Shown: piece after piece, positions 45,413 through 54,685 of the stretch
Layout: every line of letters starts with the position of its first letter
Numbering within the stretch: the first letter of the stretch is position 1
DNA from: JALYUA01 sp039933215
GTDB taxonomy: Bacteria > Acidobacteriota > Thermoanaerobaculia > UBA5066 > Gp7-AA6
Assembly: GCA_039933215.1 (NCBI GenBank)
Contig: JBDTOO010000012.1
Coordinates: forward strand, 8,794 to 72,793
Reading direction: 5' to 3'
Length of the DNA stretch: 64,000 nucleotides
The notes under the pieces: model-generated
Told to the model about the DNA's origin: nothing
The model's input: only the letters and a program-made list of their open reading frames with translations
The model's database searches: none
Translations under genes and position numbers: made by a program

Positions 45413-47226
45413 AGCTCTCGGCGATCGACTTCGCGATCCTGGCGGGCTACTTCGCGCTCGTCCTGACGCTCGGGCTCTTCTTCGCGCGCCGCGCGAAGAG
45501 GTCGATGCTCGACTACTTCCTCTCGAACCGTTCGATGCCGTGGTGGCTCGCCGGCACCGCCATGGTCGCGACGACATTCTCCGCGGACACCCCCCTGGCG
45601 GTGACCGAGATGGTCGCGAAGAACGGCGTCGCCGGCAACTGGCTCTGGTGGTCGATGCTGCCGTCCGGGATGCTCACCGTTTTCTTCTTCGCGCGCCTGT
45701 GGCGCCGCGCGGCGGTCGTGACGGACGTCGAGCTGACGGAGCTGCGCTATTCCGGCCGGCCAGCGGCGTTTCTTCGCGGGTTCCGCGCCGGGTACATGGG
45801 CCTCCTGGTCAACATGCTCGTCATGGGGTGGGTGAACCTCGGCATGTCGAAGGTGATCGCGGGGACGCTCGGCATCTCGCGGTGGCCGGCTCTCTCCGTC
45901 TGTCTCTTCCTCACCTTCATTTACACCGTGGTCTCCGGGTACTGGGGCGTGGCGGCGAACCACGGAGTGCAGTACCTCTTCGAGATGGGCGGAGCGATCG
46001 TCCTCGCCGTCGTCTCCGTCGGAGCGGTCGGCGGAATCGAGGCGCTGAAGCTGCGCGTCGGCGCCGCCCATCCGGCGGGGTCTCCCGCGGGAACGACGTT
46101 CGGCTCCGCGGATGCCATTCTTTCCCTCTGGCCCGTGGGACGGGATCCCTCCTGGGCTCTCCCCGTGATCTCTTTCGCCGGGCTCCTCGCCCTGAACTGG
46201 TGGGCATCGTGGTATCCCGGCGCGGAGCCGGGCGGCGGCGGCTACGTCGCCCAGAACATGCTCGCCTGCAAGGACGAGTGGAACAGCCGCTCGGCGGCGC
46301 TCTTCTTCAACGTGGCGCACTACGCGCTGCGCAGCTGGCCCTGGGTCGTCACCGCGCTCTGTTCGCTCGCCATCTACGGCGGGTCGGTGAAGAACGCGGC
46401 GGGCGTCGAAGACCCGGGGCTGAACTACGTCCGAATGATGGTCGACTACCTGCCCGCAGGCTTGCGCGGGCTGATGCTCGCGTCGTTCGCGGCCGCCTAC
46501 ACGTCCACGCAGGCCACGCAAATGAACTGGGGCTCGAGCTACCTCATGAACGACCTCTACCGACGCTTCATCCGGCGCGACGCCTCGGAGCGGCACTACG
46601 TGATGGCCTCGCGCATCGCGACCTTCTTCACGCTGGTGCTTTCGATCATCGTGACGATCTTCATGGACCAGATCAGCAAGGTGTGGGAGCTGCTGCTGAC
46701 CCTCGGCGCCGGCACCGGGCTCGTGTACATCCTCCGGTGGTACTGGTGGCGGATCAATGCCTGGTCGGAAGTCTCCGCGATGGCGTCCGCGCTCGTGACC
46801 TCGGTCGGGCTGCGGATGGCGGGGTCCCGGGTCCCGGCGCTCGATCCGGCGCGGCCGGAGGGCTTCGCCCTGAACCTGATCCTGACCACGATTGTGACGA
46901 CGGGCGTCTGGGTCGCCGTCACCTTCGCGACTCGTCCCGAGTCGAATGCCACGCTCGAGGCGTTCTACCGGAAGGTCCGTCCGGCCGGGAACGGATGGGC
47001 GCCGTTCGCGCGCTCGACGGGGATCGCTCCGCCCCCGGGCGAGATCGGCCGCAGCTTCCTGTTCTGGCTCCTCGGGATCTGCGTCGTGTACTCGATCATG
47101 TTCGCCGCGGGCGGCGTGATCTTCCACCGGCCGCGGCAGGCGCTGGCCTTCGGAATCCTTCTCGCCGTCTCCGGATCGCTCCTGGTGCGCGGCCTCGCGC
47201 GGGAGAAGGAGCCGGGCAAGGCGTGA
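45409..47226 (+). CDS. Sodium:solute symporter (SSS/SLC5 family)
   Basis: A 605-residue inner-membrane protein with about thirteen helices. Family landmarks: IDFAILAGYFALVLTLGLFF, then DYFLSNRSMPWWLAG (the conserved SSS loop), TFIYTVVSGYWGVAANHGVQ, and ASFAAAYTSTQATQMNWGSS followed by YLMNDLYRRF, which holds the Na2-site serine/threonine region. Members import sugars, sialic acids, amino acids or other small solutes with Na+. Its place between a NagZ-type hydrolase and an AmiE-NamZ protein, overlapping both, suggests uptake of an amino sugar (MurNAc or GlcNAc) or of a released peptide; this is inference from context. It is not a PTS like Bacillus MurP. Confidence 0.9.
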   Translation: MKLSAIDFAILAGYFALVLTLGLFFARRAKRSMLDYFLSNRSMPWWLAGTAMVATTFSADTPLAVTEMVAKNGVAGNWLWWSMLPSGMLTVFFFARLWRRAAVVTDVELTELRYSGRPAAFLRGFRAGYMGLLVNMLVMGWVNLGMSKVIAGTLGISRWPALSVCLFLTFIYTVVSGYWGVAANHGVQYLFEMGGAIVLAVVSVGAVGGIEALKLRVGAAHPAGSPAGTTFGSADAILSLWPVGRDPSWALPVISFAGLLALNWWASWYPGAEPGGGGYVAQNMLACKDEWNSRSAALFFNVAHYALRSWPWVVTALCSLAIYGGSVKNAAGVEDPGLNYVRMMVDYLPAGLRGLMLASFAAAYTSTQATQMNWGSSYLMNDLYRRFIRRDASERHYVMASRIATFFTLVLSIIVTIFMDQISKVWELLLTLGAGTGLVYILRWYWWRINAWSEVSAMASALVTSVGLRMAGSRVPALDPARPEGFALNLILTTIVTTGVWVAVTFATRPESNATLEAFYRKVRPAGNGWAPFARSTGIAPPPGEIGRSFLFWLLGICVVYSIMFAAGGVIFHRPRQALAFGILLAVSGSLLVRGLAREKEPGKA

Positions 47227-49589
47227 TCGCGGCGCTGCTTCTCGCGGCGGCCTCCATGGCGGCCCACCGGCCCGCCCCGGCTCGGCTCGCCCGCGTCGCC
47301 GCGGTCGTCGAGGAGGCGATCGCCGCGCACGAGCTGCCGGGGGCGGTCGTCCTCGTCGGCCGCGGGTCGCGGACGGAGCTGCGGCAGGCATTCGGCTCGC
47401 GCGCGGTCGCGCCCGCAACGGAGCCGATGACGGTGGAAACGATCTTCGACGTGGCCTCCCTCACGAAGGTCGTCGCGACGGCGCCGTCCGTGATGATCCT
47501 GGTCGAGGAGGGGAGGATCCGCCTGGCGGATCCCGTCACGCGCTACATCCCGGAGTTCGCGCCGGCCGGAGGCGACCGCGCGAAGGTGACCGTCGAGCAG
47601 CTCCTCCTCCACCGGGCGGGATTTCCTCCCGACGACCCGCTCGAGCTCTACACGGGCTCCCGCGACGAGATCTTCGCCCGCAAGTTCGCGCAACCGCTGA
47701 CGTCGAAGCCGGGTTCCGAGTTCGTCTACTCCGACGTCGGTTTCGAGGTGCTGGGCGAGATCGTGCGCCGGGTCGCCGGGGAGGGCCTCGATCGATTCTC
47801 GGAGAGGCGGATCTTCCGGCCTCTCGGGATGAGGGACACGGGCTTCCGGCCCGCCGGGGCGGCACCGTCCGACGCCGCGCGGATCGCCCCCACGGAGCGG
47901 CGCGAAGACCGCTGGATGCGCGGGGAGGTGCACGATCCGCGCGCCTGGGCGGTCGGCGGGGTCGCGGGGCACGCGGGCCTATTCTCGACGGCCGACGATC
48001 TCGCCCGGTTCTGCCGGATGATCCTCGCGGGCGGCGCTCTCGGGCCCGTCCGCGTCCTCTCGCCGCTCTCGGTCGAGGCCCTGACACGCCCGCGCTACTT
48101 TCCCGACGGGAACGTCCGCGCTCTCGGCTTCGACGTCGACACCGCGTTCTCGAGCAACCGCGGCGATCTCTTTCCCCCGGGTTCCTTCGGGCACACCGGC
48201 TTCACGGGGACGAGCGTGTGGCTGGACCCGACCTCCGGCGCCTTCGTCGTGTTTCTCTCGAATCGCGTGCACCCGGAGGGAAAGGGAAACGTCGTCCGCA
48301 TCCGGTCTCTCGTCGCCAGCATCGCGGCGGCCGGCATCGACACGCGCGCGGCCGCTCGGAAGCCGGCGGCTCCGCTGCTTCCGCCGGCGCGGGTGGTGCG
48401 GTCGGGGGTCGACATGCTGGTCGAGGAGGCTTTCCGGCCGCTCGCCGGCCGGCGCGTCGGGCTCCTCACGAACCCGACGGGTCTGGCACGCGATGGAAGG
48501 CCGACGGCGGTGGTGCTCTCCTCCCCGGAGGCGAAGAAGGCCGGAGTCACGCTCGTCCGTCTCTTCTCGCCCGAGCACGGCTTCCGCGCCGAGGCCGACG
48601 CGGCCGTCGCGGACGGGACCGATTCCACGACGGGCCGCCCGATCGTCTCCCTCTACGGGGAGAGCCAGCGGCCCACGCGGGAGGCGCTCTCGGATCTCGA
48701 CGCGGTGGTCATCGACCTCCAGGACGTCGGGACGCGCTTCTACACCTACGTGACGACCGCCGCCTTCCTCCTCGAAGAGGCCGCGAAGGCGAAGATTTCA
48801 GTCGTCGTGCTCGACCGGCCGGATCCCGTGACCGGAACGGCCGTGGACGGCCCGCTCGCCGACCGCGACAGGCTGTCGTTCACGGCGTACCACGACATCC
48901 CGATCCAGTACGGGATGACGCCGGGCGAGCTCTTGCGCCTCTTCGACGCCGAAAAGCATCTCGGCGCGCGGATCGAGGTCGTGCGGATGCGCGGCTGGTC
49001 GCGCGACCTCTGGTACGACGAGACCGGCCTCGAATGGGTGAACCCCTCTCCCAACATGCGCTCGCTCGCGGCTGCGGCGCTCTATCCGGGCATCGGAATG
49101 CTGGAGACGACGAACGTGTCCGTCGGAAGAGGCACGGAAACCCCGTTCGAGGTCCTCGGCGCCCCGTGGATCGACGCCTCGCGGCTCGCCGCCTACCTCT
49201 CGGGCCGGCGGATCGCCGGAGTCCGGTTCTCGCCCGTCCACTTCACGCCGGCGTCGTCGGTCCACGCGGGCGCGCGCTGCGGCGGCGTGCGGATCGACGT
49301 CACGGACCGCGCCGCGCTCCGCGCCGTGTCGCTCGGGATCGAGATCGCCTGCGCCCTGCGCGCCCTCTTTCCGGCGGACTGGGACCGCAGCGGGCTGGGC
49401 GTCTTGATCGCGAACGCGAACACCATCGCGCGCATCGAGCGCGGCGAGGCGCCGGAAGCCATCGCGGCGTCGTGGGCGCCGGGCCTCGCCCGGTTTCGCG
49501 AGCGCCGCGCGAAGTGGCTGATTTACCCCGACCCGGACCCGGCCGCGTATCCCGACCGGCACGCAGCCAGGCCGGGGGTCACACCCTGA
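47223..49589 (+). CDS. AmiE-like serine hydrolase fused to NamZ exo-muramidase (DUF1343)
   Basis: A 788-residue two-domain protein from GTG 47223, overlapping the symporter stop. The N-terminus is a short hydrophobic export-like stretch (IAALLLAAASMAA). Residues ~20-380 are a class C beta-lactamase-fold hydrolase: SLTK (Ser79, Lys82), YSD (Tyr169) and HTGFTGTSVWLDP. Residues ~390-788 are the NamZ/DUF1343 domain: GLLTNPTGLARDG, FSPEHGFRAEADA (Glu451, in the family's conserved acidic motif), VIDLQDVGTRFYTYVTT, LDRPDPVTG, VNPSPNMRSLAAAALYPGIG and NVSVGRGTETPFEVLGAPW. In Bacillus, AmiE (YbbE) strips peptide from MurNAc-peptide and NamZ (YbbC) releases MurNAc from glycan ends, as separate proteins; here both occur in one chain beside NagZ. 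Confidence 0.9.
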   Translation: MIAALLLAAASMAAHRPAPARLARVAAVVEEAIAAHELPGAVVLVGRGSRTELRQAFGSRAVAPATEPMTVETIFDVASLTKVVATAPSVMILVEEGRIRLADPVTRYIPEFAPAGGDRAKVTVEQLLLHRAGFPPDDPLELYTGSRDEIFARKFAQPLTSKPGSEFVYSDVGFEVLGEIVRRVAGEGLDRFSERRIFRPLGMRDTGFRPAGAAPSDAARIAPTERREDRWMRGEVHDPRAWAVGGVAGHAGLFSTADDLARFCRMILAGGALGPVRVLSPLSVEALTRPRYFPDGNVRALGFDVDTAFSSNRGDLFPPGSFGHTGFTGTSVWLDPTSGAFVVFLSNRVHPEGKGNVVRIRSLVASIAAAGIDTRAAARKPAAPLLPPARVVRSGVDMLVEEAFRPLAGRRVGLLTNPTGLARDGRPTAVVLSSPEAKKAGVTLVRLFSPEHGFRAEADAAVADGTDSTTGRPIVSLYGESQRPTREALSDLDAVVIDLQDVGTRFYTYVTTAAFLLEEAAKAKISVVVLDRPDPVTGTAVDGPLADRDRLSFTAYHDIPIQYGMTPGELLRLFDAEKHLGARIEVVRMRGWSRDLWYDETGLEWVNPSPNMRSLAAAALYPGIGMLETTNVSVGRGTETPFEVLGAPWIDASRLAAYLSGRRIAGVRFSPVHFTPASSVHAGARCGGVRIDVTDRAALRAVSLGIEIACALRALFPADWDRSGLGVLIANANTIARIERGEAPEAIAASWAPGLARFRERRAKWLIYPDPDPAAYPDRHAARPGVTP

Positions 49590-50410
49590 CGGCCGCCGCA
49601 CACGATGCGGCAACCCTCGGCCGCTCGCTCGCCGCTCTCGATCTCGGCTGGCTCTCGCTGCGCGAGACCCTCCACCCGGCCGGCTTCCGCATCGCGCCGC
49701 ACAGCCACGAGAACGCGACCGTCAATTTCCTGATCGAGGGCGGCTTCGAGGAGGCCCTGGGCGCCCGGTCCTGGGACGTCCGGAGGTCGCTCGTGATCGG
49801 AAAACCGCCGGGCGAGCCGCACGCCAACGCGTACGGTGCCGCGGGCGCGCGCTGCCTCTTGGTCGAGCTCAAGGGCGAGCCCTCGTTCGGGCTGCCCGCC
49901 CTGTTCACGGAGCCGGTCGTCTTCGAGAGCGAGCTCGCGACGGCGGCGAGCCTCGGTCTGGAGCGGGAGCTGCGCCTCGCGGATCCCGCGACGCCGCTGG
50001 TGGCGGAAGGGATCTTCTTCGAGCTCATGGCCTCCCTCGAGATTCCGTCGCGGCTCTCGTCCGCCCGACCGGGCTGGCTCGACCGCGCGATCGCGCTCAT
50101 CGAAGACCGCCTCTTCGAGCCGCTCTCGGTCGCGGAGATCGCGCGGGAGGCGGGCGTCCATCCCGTGCATCTCGCCCGGGAGTTTCGCCGCCACCTCCAC
50201 CTCTCCCCGGGCGAGCTCGTGCGGCTCCAGCGGCTCGCCTGGGCGCGGGATCGCCTCCGGCGATCGAGTCTTCCGGTCGCCGCCATCGCGGCCGCGGCGG
50301 GCTTCTCCGACCAGAGTCATCTGACCCGCCGTTTCCGGGCGCGCTACGGAATCTCCCCATCGGTTTACCGCCGCCGGACCGCGACACCCGAAACGTTTCA
50401 ACCGTTCTAG
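49586..50410 (+). CDS. AraC-family regulator, probable CTG start
   Basis: A 274-residue protein if it starts at CTG 49586, which overlaps the fusion-gene stop as CTGA, the same spacing as the ATGA/GTGA junctions before it. No ATG, GTG or TTG lies at a sensible place in this frame; the nearest upstream GTG is inside the fusion gene. Residues ~20-100 are a cupin-like sensor domain (HSHENATVNFLIEGGFEE). Residues ~165-265 are two helix-turn-helix units: PLSVAEIAREAGVHPVHLAR and LPVAAIAAAAGFSDQSHLTR, then RRFRARYGISPSVYRR. It probably regulates the salvage operon upstream, sensing a sugar or peptide product (inference). Confidence 0.8.
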   Translation: MTAAAHDAATLGRSLAALDLGWLSLRETLHPAGFRIAPHSHENATVNFLIEGGFEEALGARSWDVRRSLVIGKPPGEPHANAYGAAGARCLLVELKGEPSFGLPALFTEPVVFESELATAASLGLERELRLADPATPLVAEGIFFELMASLEIPSRLSSARPGWLDRAIALIEDRLFEPLSVAEIAREAGVHPVHLAREFRRHLHLSPGELVRLQRLAWARDRLRRSSLPVAAIAAAAGFSDQSHLTRRFRARYGISPSVYRRRTATPETFQPF

Positions 50411-50480
50411 ACCTCCGGGGACCCCCGGAGCAGGATCGCCCGGACGGATCGCCCGTCGCGAAGCTCTCCTGGAGGACCCC

Positions 50481-51833
50481 ATGGCCCGATTTCCCGTTGC
50501 CCTCAGACGTCCGAGCGGGCTTCTCTTCGCCGCCCTCCTCGCGGGAGCCGCCGCGGGAGCCGATCCGGCCGCGGCGCAGACCGTCACCGATTTCGCCATC
50601 CCGACGCCGGCGAGCGGCGCCTCCGCGATCGCGGCCGGCCCCGACGGCAATCTCTGGTTTACGGAGGGCGCCGCGAACCGCATCGGGCGCGTGACGCCGG
50701 GGGGCGTCTTCACCGAATTTCCGTTGCCCGCGGCAGGGTCGTTTCCGACCTCGATCGCCCGCGGCGCGGACGGAAACCTCTGGTTCACGGAAAACGGCGC
50801 GAACCGGATCGGCCGCATCACGACCTCCGGAGTCGTCACCGAGTTTCCGATCCCGAGCGCCTTCGCGGCCGGCGGGCCGAGCGAGATCACGGCGGGGCCG
50901 GACGGCGCCCTCTGGTTCACGGAGACGGACGGCGCAGCGGGCGGCCGGATCCGGCGCGTCACGACGGCGGGTCAGTTCACGCTCTTCGCTCCTCCGAACC
51001 CCTCGCAGTCTCCGCACCAGATCGTCGCGGGACCCGACGGCAGCCTCTGGTTCTCGATGCCTTTTTCCGGCCGGGTCGGCCGCGCGACGACGGGGGGCGT
51101 CGTCTCCGAGTTCCCGATCTCGACGCCCGGCAGCGACTCGCTGGCGCTCGCGGCGGGTCCCGACGGCGCGGTCTGGATCGCCGAGCATCTGGCGGCGGGC
51201 GACAGGCTCGGCCGCGTTGCCCCGGACGGCGGGATCGCCGATGTCCCGATTCCGCCCGTGGCGGGCGCGATCCGGGGAATGACGGCGGGTCCGGATGGGG
51301 CGCTCTGGCTGACGGAGTTCGACGCGGGGAAGATCGCGCGCGCGACGACGTCAGGAGCGGTGATGGAATTTCCTCTCCCGGCCGGGAGCCAGCCGTCGGG
51401 GATCACCGCGGGCCCGGACGGCGCGATCTGGTTCGTCGAGGCGGCCGCCAACCGGATCGGCCGCATCACGACGGGCCCGACAGGGCCGTGCGCTCCGGAT
51501 CCCCGGGCGCTCTGCCTCTCCGGAGGCCGGTTCCGGGTCGTGGCCGAGTGGAGGTCGAGCACGGCGTCGGGAGCGGGCGACGCCGTGCGGCTCACGGACG
51601 ACTCCGGCTACTTCTGGTTTTTCTCCGCGAACAACATCGAGATGGTCGTGAAGACGTTGAACGGCTGCGGACTGAACAGCCGTTTCTGGGTCTTCGCGGG
51701 GGGCCTCACGAATGTGGAGGTCACTCTGACGGTCACGGATCTTCACGCGGGCGCGACGAGGCGGTACGTGAACCCGCTCGGCACGGCCTTCCTGCCGCTT
51801 CAGGACACCTCGGCGTTCGCGACGTGTCCCTGA
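50481..51833 (+). CDS. Secreted Vgb-like (streptogramin lyase-fold) beta-propeller protein
   Basis: A 450-residue protein with a good Shine-Dalgarno (GGAGG) and a signal peptide (LLFAALLAGAAAGADPAAAQ). Residues ~35-335 contain about seven propeller blades, each with (T/A)AGPDGxLWFTE and NRIGRITTSGVVTEFP-like strands, as in virginiamycin B lyase and NHL-type proteins. Residues ~340-450 are a separate beta-domain (CLSGGRFRVVAEWRS, GYFWFFSANNIEMVVKTLNG, WVFAGGLTNVEVTLTV) seen as a C-terminal module of secreted proteins in related bacteria. The true lyase residues were not verified, so lyase activity should not be assumed. It converges with the FNT gene (nine-base gap). Confidence 0.87.
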   Translation: MARFPVALRRPSGLLFAALLAGAAAGADPAAAQTVTDFAIPTPASGASAIAAGPDGNLWFTEGAANRIGRVTPGGVFTEFPLPAAGSFPTSIARGADGNLWFTENGANRIGRITTSGVVTEFPIPSAFAAGGPSEITAGPDGALWFTETDGAAGGRIRRVTTAGQFTLFAPPNPSQSPHQIVAGPDGSLWFSMPFSGRVGRATTGGVVSEFPISTPGSDSLALAAGPDGAVWIAEHLAAGDRLGRVAPDGGIADVPIPPVAGAIRGMTAGPDGALWLTEFDAGKIARATTSGAVMEFPLPAGSQPSGITAGPDGAIWFVEAAANRIGRITTGPTGPCAPDPRALCLSGGRFRVVAEWRSSTASGAGDAVRLTDDSGYFWFFSANNIEMVVKTLNGCGLNSRFWVFAGGLTNVEVTLTVTDLHAGATRRYVNPLGTAFLPLQDTSAFATCP

Positions 51834-51842
51834 GAGCGGGCG

Positions 51843-52667
51843 TCATTTCCTGCCTCCGGCGACCTGCCCATGGTTCAGGAGCGCGACGAGGAGGACGCCT
51901 CCGATGACGTTGCCGAGGACGGCCGGCACGAGAAAGCCCCCGAGCATCTCCGTCCACGGGGCGTCGCCCGAGAAGGCGCGGTAGAAGGCCTCGACGGCAC
52001 CCGCCACCGAATGGCAGAAACCGAACGCCGAGATCGGAGCGGTCGTCAACCAGATGAGGACGACCTGCGCGGCGGTGGAATGCGTCGAGGCAACGAGCCA
52101 CGCCATGAGCGCGACGAGCCAACCCGCGAAGATCGCCCTGTAAAGAATGAGGAAGAAGCCCCCCCCGGTGGCTTGCCTCGCGATCTCGAGGAGCGGTGTT
52201 GCCATCGCCTGTTCGAGCATCGGGGTCCGTGCGATCGCCCACGCGAAGAGTGTGGCGCCGGCCATGTTGCCCGCTAAGACGACGCCCCAGAGCGCCAGAA
52301 CTTTTCGCAGCGTCTTCCCGGACGGATCTCGAAGGAGGGGAATGACGGGCTCCAGGGTGTTTTCGGTGAAGAGCTGCTGGCGGGCCAGGACCACGAAGAT
52401 GAATCCCAGTGGGTAGCCCATGGCGTGGGCGGCCGGGCGCAGGGGCTCGGGGGCCAGAAGTCCGAGAAACCCCGCCGCGAGAAAGCTGAACCCGATCGTC
52501 ATGCCGGCGGCGATCGCGGACCACAGGAGTGCCGGCGCGGGCCGCTCGAGCTCCTCGACCGCGGCGGACGAAACATTTTCGTAGATCTCGTCCGCCGAAA
52601 GCCTCGTTCCGGCCGAGCCGGAGGCCGAGGCATTTCGCTCTGAGGCGGGGACCCGCCGGGAAGGCAT
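51843..52667 (-). CDS. Formate/nitrite transporter (FNT) family channel
   Basis: A 274-residue protein with about six helices. After a polar N-terminal ~35 residues comes SADEIYENVSSAAVEELERP, then helix one (LLWSAIAAGMTIGFSFLAAG), GYPLGFIFVVLARQQLFTEN (the conserved FNT stretch), WGVVLAGNMAGATLFAW and LGNVIGGVLLVALLNHG. FNT channels pass formate, nitrite, lactate or hydrosulfide across the inner membrane. No formate or nitrite enzymes are adjacent. It lies 68 bases downstream of speA on the same strand. No Shine-Dalgarno was seen at the chosen ATG, so the exact start is unsure. Confidence 0.88.
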   Translation of the reverse strand: MPSRRVPASERNASASGSAGTRLSADEIYENVSSAAVEELERPAPALLWSAIAAGMTIGFSFLAAGFLGLLAPEPLRPAAHAMGYPLGFIFVVLARQQLFTENTLEPVIPLLRDPSGKTLRKVLALWGVVLAGNMAGATLFAWAIARTPMLEQAMATPLLEIARQATGGGFFLILYRAIFAGWLVALMAWLVASTHSTAAQVVLIWLTTAPISAFGFCHSVAGAVEAFYRAFSGDAPWTEMLGGFLVPAVLGNVIGGVLLVALLNHGQVAGGRK

Positions 52668-52735
52668 GCCGCGAGACAAGCAAGGGACCTGCCGACTCGA
52701 GGCCGACCTCGCTGTGACGCTCCGCCCTCGCGGGC

Positions 52736-54685
52736 TTACCGGTCGAGGTAGGTGTAGCCCGGGAAGACGGCCTCGAACTCCTTGTAGATCCGCTGGACCT
52801 CGTCTTTCTTCAGCGGACGGCCGGAGACGCGGCGGAGCTGCTTGTTGATGGAGTCGAGGATCTCGGTGCGGTCGTAGTTCATGTACTCGAGGACCCTCTC
52901 GCTCGACTCCCCGGGCAGGACGTCCTCGACGCGCGCTCGACCTTCGTCGTCGACGGTGACGAGGACCTCGTGCGCCTCCCCGAACAGGTTGTGCAGGTCC
53001 CCGAGGACGTCCTGGTAGGCGCCCATCAGGCAGAAGGCGAGGTAGTAGGGCTCGCCCTGCCGGAACGTGTGGAGAGGCAGCGTCTCCTTGATGTCCCGCA
53101 GGTCGATGAACTTGTCGATCTTCCCGTCGGAGTCGCAGGTGATGTCGGCGAGGGTCCCGACTTCCGTCGGCTTCTCGGTCAGGCGGTGGATGGGGAGGAT
53201 CGGAAAGAGCTGGTCGATGGCCCAGGAGTCGGGAAGCGACTGGAAGACGGAGAAGTTCATGACATAGGTGTCCGCGAGCATCTTCTCCATGTCCTCGAAC
53301 TCTTCCGGGATCTCCTTCAGCGTCTTCAAGTCGCGGTGGATACGCTCGCAGATCTGCCAGAAGAGGACCTCGCCCTTGGAGCGGTCCTCGAGGGAGAGGT
53401 GGCCGAGGTTGAAGAGCGTGAAGAGCTCTTCCTTGTACTGGAGCGCGTCGTGGTAGCTCTCGCGAAGGTTCTTGGCGTTCGTGGAAGCCAGGATTCCGGC
53501 GAGCTCCTGGATGACAGGTGCGTCGGAGGATGTCACCCGCACGCGCCGGCCCTGCTCGATCCGGTCGGCCACGTCGAGCACGTTCGTCACGAGGACGGAA
53601 TGGAACGCCGTGACGGCGCGCCCCGATTCGGTGACGAGAGTCGGGACTGGAACGCCTTCTTCCTCGCAGATCTGCTTGATCGTGTAGACGACGTCGTTCG
53701 CGTATTCCTGCACGGAGTAGTTCATCGACGACTCGAACGCGGTCTTCGAGCCGTCGTAATCGACGCCGAGGCCTCCGCCCAGGTTCAGGTACTGGATGGG
53801 GACGCCCATCGCGCGGAGCTTCCCGTAAACACGCCCGGCCTCGCGGATCGCGTTCTTGATCTTGCGGATGTCCGTGATCTGCGAGCCGATATGGAAGTGG
53901 AGCATGACCATCGAATCCAGCATCCGGCGCGTTTTGAGGATCCGGACCGCCTCGAGCATCTCCGGCGTCGTGAGCCCGAACTTCGCCGCCTCGCCTCCCG
54001 ACTTCGCCCACTTTCCGGAGCCTCGGGCGTAGAGCTTCGCGCGCATGCCTAGCAGGGGGCGGACGCCGCGGGACTTCGCGACCGACAGGATGCGGTCGAG
54101 CTCCGAGACCTTCTCGAGAATGAGGACGACCTTCTTCTTCATGCGGACGGCGTTCAGCGCCATTCCGATGAAGGCGTCGTCCTTGTAGCCGTTGCATGTG
54201 ATGAGGCACTCGGGGCCGAGGTCCGCGGCGATGGCGGCGAGGAGCTCCGGCTTGGACCCCGCCTCGAGGCCGTAGTTGTACGGCCGGCCCGCCTCGATGA
54301 TCTGCTGGACCACGACGCGTTTCTGGTTGACCTTGATCGGGAAGACGCCCCGGAAGACGCTCCCGTAGTCGAACTCGTCGATCGCCCGCGCGAAGGCTTC
54401 GTTCAGGCTCTGCACGGCGGCGGAGAGGATCTGCGGGAATCGAATGACCATCGGCGTCGTGATGCCGCGCAGCGCGACGTCGTCGACGATCTGCTTCAGA
54501 GCCACGCCGCGGTTCGCCTCCCGGGTCGGCCGCACGATGAGCTCGCCGTCGTCGGAAACGTGGAAGAAACCCTTTCCCCAGTTCGGGATCCCGTAGAGCG
54601 CCGAGGCGTCCTCGAAGCGATGCTCGCGGATCCGCGCGCGGGAAGCCTCGGATGTGGAGCGGCGGACCGTTTTGGGACTGGCCAT
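52736..54685 (-). CDS. speA: Biosynthetic arginine decarboxylase SpeA
   Basis: A 649-residue PLP-dependent enzyme matching the length of biosynthetic SpeA. Visible motifs: GVFPIKVNQKRVVV (Lys of the PLP site), YGLEAGSKPELLAA, MLHFHIGSQI, YLNLGGGLGVDYDGSKT, VTESGRAVTAFHSVLV, ITCDSDGKIDKFID and FCLMGAYQDVLGDLHNLFGE. It converts arginine to agmatine, the first step of the alternative route to putrescine and spermidine. The usual SpeB agmatinase is not adjacent. The N-terminal MASPKTVRRSTSEASRARIR is a short basic extension. The FNT gene follows on the same strand. Confidence 0.95.
   Translation of the reverse strand: MASPKTVRRSTSEASRARIREHRFEDASALYGIPNWGKGFFHVSDDGELIVRPTREANRGVALKQIVDDVALRGITTPMVIRFPQILSAAVQSLNEAFARAIDEFDYGSVFRGVFPIKVNQKRVVVQQIIEAGRPYNYGLEAGSKPELLAAIAADLGPECLITCNGYKDDAFIGMALNAVRMKKKVVLILEKVSELDRILSVAKSRGVRPLLGMRAKLYARGSGKWAKSGGEAAKFGLTTPEMLEAVRILKTRRMLDSMVMLHFHIGSQITDIRKIKNAIREAGRVYGKLRAMGVPIQYLNLGGGLGVDYDGSKTAFESSMNYSVQEYANDVVYTIKQICEEEGVPVPTLVTESGRAVTAFHSVLVTNVLDVADRIEQGRRVRVTSSDAPVIQELAGILASTNAKNLRESYHDALQYKEELFTLFNLGHLSLEDRSKGEVLFWQICERIHRDLKTLKEIPEEFEDMEKMLADTYVMNFSVFQSLPDSWAIDQLFPILPIHRLTEKPTEVGTLADITCDSDGKIDKFIDLRDIKETLPLHTFRQGEPYYLAFCLMGAYQDVLGDLHNLFGEAHEVLVTVDDEGRARVEDVLPGESSERVLEYMNYDRTEILDSINKQLRRVSGRPLKKDEVQRIYKEFEAVFPGYTYLDR

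Noticed and set aside
50481..51833. Streptogramin resistance gene (Vgb lyase)
   Set aside because: The fold matches, but such propellers are very common in secreted proteins, it has an extra C-terminal domain, and lyase residues could not be confirmed.
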